Origin: Tribonema minus
Taxonomy: Eukaryota; Sar; Xanthophyceae; Tribonematales; Tribonemataceae
Length of the DNA: 64,000 nt
Direction: 5' to 3'
NCBI GenBank assembly: GCA_017506865.1
Contig: JAFCMP010000212.1
Location: forward strand, 496,001-560,000
Within the stretch, counting starts at the first letter, position 1; each line of letters opens with the position of its first letter. A program made the position numbers and the translations under genes. The notes under the pieces are model-generated. The model did no database searches. It was not told the origin of the DNA and worked only from the letters and a program-made list of their open reading frames with translations. This document shows positions 10,801 to 19,090 of the stretch, piece by piece.

Positions 10801-11972
10801 GCTTGCAAAACGACGAGGAGTTCCCGGGCCGAAGATAGGAGGAGAGGGCGGAGCGTGAGGAGGCGCGCCGACAGGAGGAACTGCGAGCGCACGTCGAACT
10901 CCTGGCAACACTCTTGCCTGAGGACGACACGCCCCAAATCCCTTTCGAGCGGAGACTTGCGCCGGTCACGGTGCTGGACGGCCCCGGGGGTACTACTAGT
11001 AGGGAGAGCTCTGCGCAGCCGGCGAGCCGAGTTGCAGCGGCGGGTCACGGTGGAAAGGCGGGGCCTTCCCCTTTCGCCGCGCCATAACGGCTACTACCAC
11101 GACTTCCCTGCCCTCCCTGTCCGTATAGACGAGGGCGAGGGCGCGAAAGAGGCCACGCTTGACGACAAGCGGCGAATGCCGGAGCTGGCGGCAGCCCTTG
11201 CCCTAGAACAGCAACAGGATCCCGCCTAGAGCTGAGCGCAGCCCTAAGACACATCACCTCCCAGCGCAGCGCAGTGGAGCTGGGCGCGGGGGGTCAAGCG
11301 CTCTTGACGGTCAGGGAGCCGGAGGCGCACGTGGAGGCAAGCAATGCGGCGGAGCGCACGGCTGTGCTCACGGCGGAGCTACAGAACCTGCAGCACGCGG
11401 CGGCCCTCGCGGGGCGCGGCCAGGCGGCTGATGCTGCTGCCGCGCGCCGCAATGCCGCGGCTGCCGCGCACCGCTACTAGTAGTACAATGCTGCTGTCGC
11501 GGCGGCGCCGGCGGCAGCTGAAGCGGCGGCGCAGGCGGCCGCGCCAGCAGGCGCGCAGCACCACAGCGCAGCCGCTCAAGCTGCTGCGGCAGCACCTGCG
11601 GCGCGCGGGACTGCGGCCGACAGCCTTGGCAAGCTGTACGAGGAGAAGGCTGTGACAGTCCTCCACGCGCGGCTCAACAGCATAGCCAAACAGCGCCGTG
11701 TGATGGAGAGGGCGGAGTACACACTCGCCCAGGAGGACAGACTGGCGGCGCTGATGGCATGTCAGATCGAACTACAATTGGTGCTGCGCAGCGTCCGACT
11801 CGAGAATAGCATCCAGAAGCAGAAGCGCGCGCGCAAGCAGAGTCGCGGGATGGCCTGCCGCGTGGCGGCAGGCGCCATGCCAGACGGCAGCGGCAGCGAT
11901 GACTCAGACGGCGACGACAGCATGAACGGTTGCGGCGCGGGCGCGGGGCGCCCAAGGGGGGTCCTGGGGTGA
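10801..11972 (+). pseudogene. Gag-like coiled-coil segment, nearly continuous frame
   Basis: The best-preserved part of the Gag region. From about 11220 to 11972 one frame is open except for a TAGTAG at 11478-11483. It contains an Ala/Glu-rich helix (ERTAVLTAELQNLQHAAALA), an Ala-rich stretch, and then KLYEEKAVTVLHARLNSIAK and ALMACQIELQLVLRSVRLEN. The whole reads as a long amphipathic coiled coil ending in a basic RKQSRG patch and an acidic SDDSDGDDS patch. Between 10840 and 11220 the frame shifts at least twice. No known domain is recognised; a Gag multimerisation role is inferred from position. Confidence 0.45.
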
Positions 11973-13216
11973 TCCCCACTGGCAGGGGGGGGCGGCGGCG
12001 GCGGCGCTGGGGGCGGCGGCGGCGGCGCAGGTGGGGGTGGCGGCGGCGACGGCAGCGGCGGCGCTGGTGACCACCGCGACTATGGTGACCCACCTGCAGG
12101 GGCAGGTGGGGGAGGGGGGGGGGCCCGGGGCGGCGGCAGCTCAGACCCCACTATGGACGACTCGGCAAGCACGGTAGGCTCGCTCTCATCCGCGCGTCTG
12201 CTCTTGCTCATGTGCACGCAGCTGCAGGCGATTGCCAATGGGCCCTTAGGCCCTCTGGCGGCGGCAGGCCGTGGGTGGACTTCAACAGTGCGAAGAAGCC
12301 CGCTAACCTGTTCTGCCCCCTCGAGACTACCAAAAAGACCCTGCCAGTGCATGGCCCATCGAATTCTCCAAAGCAACTCGCAGGTTGCTTGCCAAGTGAG
12401 CAGCATGCCAAACCCAGCTAGCACAGTACAACATTCGCAAGCTGAGCGCGAGAGCCAACCCCTAAAGCTCCGAGAGTCTACACTGAACTTGAAGCTGACA
12501 TGCAGTATGTGGTGGTTGTCGCTTACTCCACCTTCATTAGGCCCCCCCCGGGGTTTTTTCAGCACACACTCCCCCGAACACGCCAAAGCCTCAAGCGATA
12601 TAAGCATGGCAATGGACAGCGCACTGGAGACGGCGAAGGACAACGCCGCAACAGGCATGCCTGCCACTGCAGTGACAACATCTGCCTGAAGATTTGAGGA
12701 AACTCTCACATATGTCGTATATGTCACACGGTGGCTAACCCTGGCCTCTTCGTAATGCAGGTGGAATTACTGAGAGTTAAAGTAGGCGTAGCCCTGCGTG
12801 ACACACTGTCACCGTGACCAGTAACAAGATTGATCCTGCAGGCAGAGGCACACGTGCCTGCGAATGACAGCGCCTACAAGACTTAGTGGAGGATGCACAT
12901 TCCCCTACTCAATTTTTTCAAACTTTGAAGGCCACATGCCATTGGGTAGCTCTGCAACCACTGGCACCGTGACTATGTGACAGGAGTTTAATCAACTCCC
13001 TGCGTACAGGCTGCACACGAAGGGGCCGTTCTATATTACACTATTACAAATTGTAAATGAAGTACGGAACGAGAGGGGGGCACTGCACTAGCGCACTTGT
13101 CAGTGTCATACAACCCCCTTGACGATGGTAGGGGGGGAGGGGGGTACCCCCCCCCTTACAATAAAAAAGGAGAACACCAGGGCGCCTGTCGGCGGCATGC
13201 CTGCGGGCAGGCCTGC
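11973..13216 (+). pseudogene. Gly-rich tract and degenerate Gag middle region
   Basis: 11973-12125 is a GGC/GGG-rich simple tract encoding poly-Gly. Downstream, one frame around 12265-12420 reads PWVDFNSAKKPANLFCPLET and continues to a stop at 12419, looking like genuine protein. Another frame, 12430-12688, contains DISMAMDSALETAKDNAATG. From 12700 to 13216 there is no convincing coding frame. A run of C and G homopolymers surrounds 13130-13160. A Gag capsid would be expected about here, but no major-homology motif could be found. Confidence 0.35.
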
Positions 13217-13530
13217 TATGCCTACAGGCACCCCCTGGGCCAAGAGATAGGTTCAGGCCAACGCGTATCAACTACATGATGAAAGAAGGCCATGGGCGCA
13301 ATGACTCGTTGGACACGTTGGAATGGATGAAAGAGGTCACCTGCACTAACTGCAACGAGAATTCTTAAGGGCACATCAGCCACTGTTGCAAGGTGTAGCA
13401 CAAGAACCCTTACAACGCTGACATCCAGAAATCTAATGCAGACCAGCGGGGCATGGCTAAAACTGAGCAGCACTATGATTTTTTGAACCAAATCTGGCAG
13501 GACTGGTTGGATTAAGACCCCAGCCAGACC
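13217..13530 (+). pseudogene. Gag C-terminal zinc knuckle (CCHC)
   Basis: In one frame a basic-acidic lead-in (NDSLDTLEWMKEVTC) is followed by Cys codons at 13342 and 13351, a Gly-His pair, and Cys codons at 13384 and 13387. A hexamer TCTTAA, which contains the stop TAA, sits between NEN and GH at about 13361-13366. Without it the spacing is exactly C-X2-C-X4-H-X4-C, the retroviral and retrotransposon nucleocapsid knuckle that binds RNA. The frame continues after the knuckle through KNPYNADIQ and HYDFLNQIWQDWLD, with one further TAG at 13396. This fixes the end of Gag and the direction of the element. Confidence 0.7.
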
Positions 13531-13689
13531 GAAGAGGGTACTTTAAGGAGCGAATGAATGCCAAATACGCAAATAGGAGACGCCCATAGGATGGCCACCC
13601 GGGGGACAACGCTCCCGCCCCCGGGGAAGCAAAGAGGGAGGGCCTAGGAGTAGGCAGTAGAGGAAATAGGAGGGCTGACGCAGCGCCAA

Positions 13690-14159
13690 GCACATGCACG
13701 CGGCAGTCCAGGCGCGGGCGCTTGGCTGCACAGATTTTGAAAGAAAAGCAGGAGCTTGCTGCGGTAGCCGTAGCAAGCCCCCCAGCAACTTCAACTGCTG
13801 ATGCGTCACGTGCAGTAACTGAAACGCAACAGGGTAGCGGCGCAGGCGCCGCTGCAAAACAACGAAATGTATCACGGCATAGGGTGTCGTGGGCGGACGA
13901 GTCTGACGTAGAGACTGTCGCTAATAATGACTTCATCTCGCAGGCTGCGCAGGGGCGCAGCACTCTCTCTGAAGGGGGGGAGGGACCTCAGGCGCCCACA
14001 GTAGCACCTGGTTTTAGCGACGATGGATTTGCGAGAGCATACACTAGCGACAGCGAGTGTAACGACTCTGACTATGACTCAGACCATAATGACACAACTC
14101 CAACACATAGAGTTGATGTGTGGAAAGACCGGAAACCCACAACAGCGTGTCTGAGGGTG
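13690..14159 (+). pseudogene. Gag-protease linker, acidic/Ser-rich
   Basis: The frame from 13722 encodes an Ala/Thr-rich segment (MAAQILKEKQELAAVAVA), a WADESDVETVANNDFISQAA stretch and a strongly acidic tract including SDSECNDSDYDSDHND before the frame shifts near 14120-14160 into that of the protease. It is probably the spacer at the start of Pol that precedes the protease. The acidic composition resembles linkers seen in other gypsy polyproteins. No enzymatic motif. Confidence 0.5.
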
Positions 14160-14830
14160 ACAACGACCCCCCAGCGGCATCAGTTCACCACAATGTCACT
14201 CACGCTGACCCCTTCATTTCAGCGTTGCATAGCGAGATTCACCTTGACCCTGCAGAGCGCAATCTCAACATCGCGCACGTGCAGGAGATGGAGGAATTGC
14301 GAGCGCTGCGCATAGGTGCAGCATCGCACCAACAGCGAGGACTACGGCCAGGCACCATCACGTGCTATGGCGGAGCCAAGATGCTGTTCGACTTCGTCGA
14401 CGACGCCCCGGCGGCAACTTCAGAAATTCAACATCGCATACCACCTGAGATCTGCGGCAGCTCATACGACACTGGCTGCGGCGCATCGTGCGTCGATGGC
14501 GTGCTCGTGAAGCGGCTACTCGACGGCGGCTCCATGGACCTAGACTCCATACACATCATGGAGCACCCACGCATTCTGACAGGGTTCGACCTCGCCAAAG
14601 GAAGCACGCACGTCCACAAGACGGCCACGCTGAGCATCACCTTCCACACGGCAAGACCCCACGCACCAGTAAAGCTCACTTGGATTTTCCTGGTGGTGCC
14701 AAACCTGGGGGTACCCATGCTGCTGGGGGGCGACGTCATACACTCCACAACGTCGACCAGCGCCAAGAAGAACACGCCGGCACAGTGGACCTGCACTTCC
14801 TCGCGGGCCACAAGCCGATGGCGCTGGCGT
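14120..14830 (+). pseudogene. Retropepsin-like aspartic protease
   Basis: The frame opened at 14120 contains ICGSSYDTGCGASCVDGVLV, which carries the retropepsin active-site loop D-T-G followed by A-S. Between DTG and AS there are two extra residues, Cys-Gly (six bases), relative to the usual DTGAS order. About 80 residues later IFLVVPNLGVPMLLGGDVIH matches the second hydrophobic strand and the I/L-L-G-x-D segment that closes the retropepsin fold. The enzyme would cleave the Gag-Pol polyprotein. The frame is open through both motifs (to about 14830), then becomes noisy. With the inserted residues in the catalytic loop, activity is doubtful. Confidence 0.75.
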
Positions 14831-14910
14831 CAAGGGGGTCGGCGCACGCGGTTGTGCCGACCCTCAGCCCCGGGGTGCACCATGGTGGCAGGGGGGGATC
14901 CTACTGAGCA

Positions 14911-15210
14911 GTGGGTGGCGGTGGCGCGCGCACGGCGGACATAGGGGGCGACCGGCCGCGTTGGCCCGCGGTTAGCGTGCGTGTATGCCATGCTGATGGC
15001 GAGACGCCGGTGCGGTCCACGGACGCTAGCGCGCACGCGGGCATGCGCGTGGAGGTGCACGTGCGGCACCCCGAGCTGGCAGCGGATAGGCTGCTGGTGG
15101 AGTTCACGCCGGACGGTTCGGTGCCTGTGGTGCTGCAGTCTCTAGGGGGGGACGTGAGACTGCGGCCGGGCACGGGCCGTGGTGGGGCATGCCCTAGGCA
15201 TGCAGCCTGA
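14911..15210 (+). pseudogene. Protease-RT linker region of Pol
   Basis: An open frame of about 99 codons with alternating Val-rich strands (MRVEVHVRHPEL, RLLVEFTPDGSVPVVLQSL). In Ty3/gypsy elements a beta-rich segment of this kind normally follows the protease and leads directly into the reverse transcriptase. Here it is instead followed by the methyltransferase, which marks the likely insertion point of the captured gene. The frame ends at a TGA embedded in GCAGCCTGAGG at 15200-15211, one of the recurring micro-insert types. Confidence 0.5.
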
Positions 15211-15239
15211 GGAGACTCCGGCGGAGTAGCTCCCCTACG

Positions 15240-16201
15240 ATGCAGTCGGAACGGCAACCCATGCCTAGGCGCCTGCGCAAGCCCGTAGCAATGGAGATGT
15301 ACTGCGGAGCGGGGGGGTTCACGCACGGAGCCACGGAATTCTTAAACACAGCGCTGGCTACGGACTTCAGCCAGAGCGCGTGCGCACTCTGTGCGCGGAA
15401 TCACCCCAGGCAAGCGGGAGACACAGGAGGGCTGGCAATGCGTGCTCAGCATGCTGCTGGTGCACGCTGTGATTCCGTCGCTGCGCATGGCCGTTCTGGA
15501 GAACATTCTTGCGTTCATGTCCACGCCGCAGTGGCAGCACACGCTCGCTGCCCGCGCACGCGCTGGGCTTCAGCTTCCGAAGTCAGCCACCACGTCGTCA
15601 GGGGCGACGACTGCGGGCTACCCACTAAGCGGCGGCTCGTATTCCTAGTGTTCACGCGGGGGCGTCCGGCGGGCGGCGGGCTCGCGGAGGAGGACGTGGC
15701 AGACTGGGCGGGGGTTCATGCTCGCCGGCGGCTGCAGACGCTGCTCGCGGCCGAGAGGGGGGTGGAGAGGTCACCCGGTACTGCAGCGACGCGGAGGCGA
15801 CCGACGTTAGCGACAAGCAGGTGCCTTTCTACCGCTTCTGCACGCGCAACGTTGCGGCGCCGGAGCTGCTGTCCACGCGGCAGCCGTGCCCCACGCTGCG
15901 TAGCTTGTGTCTGCGGTTGCCGTACAGCGGCTCTGACGGCGGCAGCGGCATGCTGCGGCACAACGCGCGGAACGCAACAGAGCACCCCGCAGAAGTAGCA
16001 GCGGCGCGTCACCTCACGTGGCAGCAGCTACTGCAAGTTTGCACGTTCGAGGGCTACAACTGGCTGGAGCCAGCGCTGGGCGTGCGCAGCGACAACATGC
16101 GCATGCTCGCCAACACGGTGCCGCCGTGTATGCCGCGATATGTGTGGGAGGCTCTGTTTAGAGCGGGCGCACTGCACCTGGCGGGGAAGCAGCGCGCGTA
16201 G
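15240..16201 (+). pseudogene. C5 cytosine DNA methyltransferase domain within Pol
   Basis: Motifs occur in family order across three frames. Motif I: EMYCGAGGFTHG (15291-15326), the S-adenosylmethionine loop, with an Asp and NHP following. Motif VI: MAVLENILAF (15488-15517), the E-N-V/I element. Motif VIII: DCGLPTKRRLVFLVF (about 15608-15650). Target-recognition region: LLSTRQPCPTLRSL. Motif IX: RHLTWQQLLQV (about 16006-16038). Motif X: MLANTVPPCMPRYVWEALF (16103-16160), ending at a TAG at 16199. Motif IV with the catalytic Pro-Cys-Gln should lie between NHP (about 15405) and the start of motif VI, but the DNA there is only about 90 bp and has no PCQ in any frame, so that segment seems deleted. 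Frame changes near 15410, 15590 and 15770. The family transfers methyl groups to C5 of cytosine. Retrotransposon-encoded homologues are known in dinoflagellates and charophytes. Confidence 0.85.
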
Positions 16202-16966
16202 GGGGGCGCTGCAGCTGAGCAGCTCAGCGAAGGGGAGGTTCTTGACGCGCTGGCGGCGTGCGTGGAGCCGGTGGCGGTGCGGCAGGCGCAGCTGCGCCGC
16301 CGCGAGACGCGCAGCCCCTGGCGGGTTGAGGCTAGCGCCATGGTGGACCGCGCACTGGCGGCGCTGGCAGCGGCGGACAAGGAGATGTACACTGCGTACA
16401 GGGCGGCTTGGCGGGAGCCGCTCATTGGTGCGGAGGAGCACTACTGCATGTGCAGCGCGGAGGGCGTGGCGCGGCATGGCACTGAGGTGGGCGCCTTGGC
16501 GCCCACTCTTCAGCTCACGCGCCATATAGCGGATAGGCGAGAGGTTGATCTACGGGTGGCCGGCAGCGCGTCAACCCCCTACAACGGCGGCTTCTGCGAC
16601 ATCATGCACAGGGGGCTCACACATGTGCGCGCGGCGCACTCTGAGTGGAGCAAGGTGGGCTCTGTGGGCGCAGGGGGCCCCGGGGACCTTGCGTACATAA
16701 TGGAGCGCTGCATCAAGATGTGGCATCGCGACGTCGCGCACGATGCGCGCGCGGGCGCGCGCGACGCTGCCGCTGCTGCCGCTGCTGCTGCGGAGGCACT
16801 CGGCGGCGGCGCAATCGCTGCCACTGAGGGCAGCGGCAGCGGCGGCGCGCACGACGCGCGCGCGGGCGCGCGCAACGCTTCCGCTGCTGCCGCTGCTGCC
16901 GCTGCTGCCGCTGCTGCCGCCGCTGCCACTGACGTCGCGGCGCGGCGTGCCGCTTCTGCGGCGTAG
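16202..16966 (+). pseudogene. Unknown Pol domain between methyltransferase and RT
   Basis: The same frame as the methyltransferase C-terminus continues past the TAG at 16199 for about 250 codons. A leading helix (LSEGEVLDALAACVE), a basic-acidic segment with ASAMVDRALAALAAADKEMY, then EEHYCMCSAEGVARHG, STPYNGGFCDIMHRGLTHV and LAYIMERCIKMWHRD look like a folded, Cys/His-containing module. It then dissolves into Ala repeats. I recognise no family. It could be a C-terminal extension that came with the methyltransferase, an RT-thumb-independent tether, or a second captured domain. One open frame of 234 codons from 16262 makes it the least damaged part of this region. Confidence 0.5.
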
Positions 16967-17378
16967 CACTGCAGCGCCGCCGGGCAGTACGGCGCCGCGT
17001 CGGTGGCTGGACGCGGGAGCGCTGCAGCCGCCGCTGCGCAGCGCGGCGCGCACGTCACCGCTGAGCACTCAGGCTGCAGCGCCGCCAAGCAGCGCGGCGC
17101 CGCGGCAGCGGCTGGATGCGGGAGCGCTGCTGCCCGACGCGGCGCGGGCGTCACCGCTGAGCACTGCAGCGCCGCTGAGTAGCGCGGCGCCGAGGCGGCG
17201 GCCGAACGCGGGAGCGCTGCTGCTGCCGCTGCGCGGCGCTGCACGGCCGTCGCCGCTGAGCACTGCAGCACCGCCGGGCAGCACGGCGCTGCAGCGGCGG
17301 CTGAACAACTTGAAGGGAGCGCTGCTGCCACCGCCGCGCGGCGCAGCGCGAGCGCCGCCGCCGCCGCCTAGCCCTTGG
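16740..17378 (+). repeat. Ala-rich GC-trinucleotide repeat tract inside pol
   Basis: CGACGCTGCCGCTGCTGCC-like blocks encode poly-Ala, punctuated by DARAGARD/N motifs at 16742-16880. From 16960 on, imperfect units of about 100-110 bp contain CACTGCAGCGCCGCCGGGCAG, a GCGGCGGCTG stretch and GGGAGCGCTGC. Long frames exist on both strands for this reason. The tract lies between the unknown domain and the RT and probably grew by replication slippage or unequal exchange. It would encode a flexible linker. Confidence 0.7.
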
Positions 17379-18493
17379 CGTTGAGATTGACAGCACGGAG
17401 CGGCAGGCGGCAACGCTGCTGCACGTGGGGGCGTTCGTGGGGCTGTTTGACAGCATCACGGCGCCAGCGGAGAAGCTCGAGGCTCCGCTTGGCGAGGCAG
17501 CCTGAGTCAGCAGCGACCCGGCGGTCGCGGCGGTGCTGGCGACGGCGCGGGAGGAGCTCGCACCACACCTGCTCGAGGTGAACGTGCAGATAGAGGGGTG
17601 GTCGGCTGACCAGGTGGCGCAGCTGGTGTTTGAGCTTGCGCTCTTCAAGTTCACCAACGACTTCTCAAAGGACAAATGGCCCCGGGACTTGGGGTACTGC
17701 ACCACGCTGCCTTTCCGCATCGCGCTGCACGACGGCGCGCATCCGGAGTCCCGTGGCGGACCGGCCGTACTGATACAGCCCGCAGATGACAGCGCTCATC
17801 CGTGTGGAGGTGCCACGGTGGACAAACTGCTGGCGGCGGGCATCATACGCCCTTTGCAGTCGGAGTGGAGCTCGCCCGCGGTGGGCGTGATGAAGCCTGA
17901 CGGCTCGGCGCGCATCACGGTCAACTACAGGAAGCTCAAAGCCATGTTATTGAGCATTATTCCCAAGGTGCCTCTGCCCATGACAGAGGACATCTTCAAC
18001 GCTCTTGGCGACGCGCGGCTCTACCTTGGCATTGACATCAGCGGCGCATTCTTCGTGTCGGCGATTGACGCGGCAGCGGTGCCGCTCACCGCTATGGCCA
18101 TGTCATTCGGCTTGTACGAGTTGACGCACTGCCCGCAGGGCGCGGCCTGCGCACCTGGCCACTTCACGCGGCTGATGGAGATCGTGCTGCAGCTGCCTAG
18201 GGCATTGAGCGCGCGCAGTCACTCATTCAATTGACGACGTGATCGTGCACTCACCGGACGTTGACACGCACCTTGACGACCTACACGCGCTCATGCTGCG
18301 CAGGCAGGAGCACGGCATCAAGCTGGCGCCAGCGAAGATGCACGTCAACTGCACGCGCATCAAGTTCCTGGGGCACGTAGTTGAAGTTGGCGGCATCCGA
18401 CCTAACCCTGCCAAGGTCACTGCGCTTATGCAGATGCCGGTGCCGGAGGACATCAGATTCTCCGCCCTGCGCAGCTGGCTGGGGCTGGCGAAC
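17379..18493 (+). pseudogene. Reverse transcriptase (Ty3/gypsy)
   Basis: The frame with first base 17533 contains the upstream FVGLFDSITAPAEKLEAPLG (interrupted by a TGA in a CAGCCTGAG block at 17500-17508), then LLAAGIIRPLQSEWSSPAVG, SARITVNYRKLKAM, the catalytic strand LYLGIDISGAFF (Asp at 18034-18036), FGLYELTHCPQGAACAPGHF and FTRLMEIVL. The frame then shifts by one near 18210-18228, and the I-D-D box (Asp codons at 18233 and 18236) followed by VIVHS lies in the next frame, which continues through GIKLAPAKMHVNCTRIKFLG to RSWLGLAN at 18493. All three catalytic Asp codons are therefore present, but the protein is interrupted. Motif order and the LGLANYY end are typical of gypsy RTs. Confidence 0.88.
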
Positions 18494-18499
18494 TAGTAG

Positions 18500-19090
18500 T
18501 ACTACAGGCAATGTGTCCGGGAGATGGCGGAGGTTATAGCGCCTTTGACGGCGCTGATGGCAAAAGACGTACCCTTCCATATGGGGGAGGCGCAGCTGGC
18601 GGCGCTGGAGGAGGTCAGCACGGCGCTGTCGCTACACGCGCTGATGACCTTTCTGGACCATGCGGCTGCTGGGGACGGCACGCAGCCGTTCATCCTAGTC
18701 ACGGACGCGTCGAAGCTTGGCTTTGGCGCGGTGCTGTCGCAAGCAGACGCGGCGGGAGTGGAGCACCCCATTGCGTTCAGCAGCCGCGCGGCGTTAAAGC
18801 ACCAACAGAATTGGATCACCACGGACCTGGAGGCAGTCGGGGTGGTGTTTGGGGTCAAGAAGTTTTGGCACCTGCTTTGGGGCACGCCATTCATCATTGA
18901 CACCGACCACCGCGCGCTCTTGTGGCTCGAGAGCTGCAGAGACAAGACGGTGCGGCTGGCGCGATCATTTGAGTTTTTGAGGGCATTTCCCCATACCGTA
19001 TATGGTATAACGTGGGCACGCGGAACGGCAACGCGGACGGCTTTAGCCACAACCCCGGGTTCCATACTGGCAACGGCAGTAGTTGCCGCA
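18500..19090 (+). pseudogene. RNase H domain of Pol
   Basis: After two TAG codons at 18494-18499 the RT frame resumes with YYRQCVREMAEVIAPLTALM, the usual tether. RNase H follows: FILVTDASKLGFGAVLSQ (first catalytic Asp), ITTDLEAVGVVFGVKKFWH (Glu) and FIIDTDHRALLWL (Asp). The closing G-x-x-N-x-x-A-D motif (GTRNGNADGFSHNPG) is present but in a different frame, from about 19012, so a small indel lies near 19005. The enzyme would degrade the RNA strand of the RNA-DNA hybrid during reverse transcription. Confidence 0.85.
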
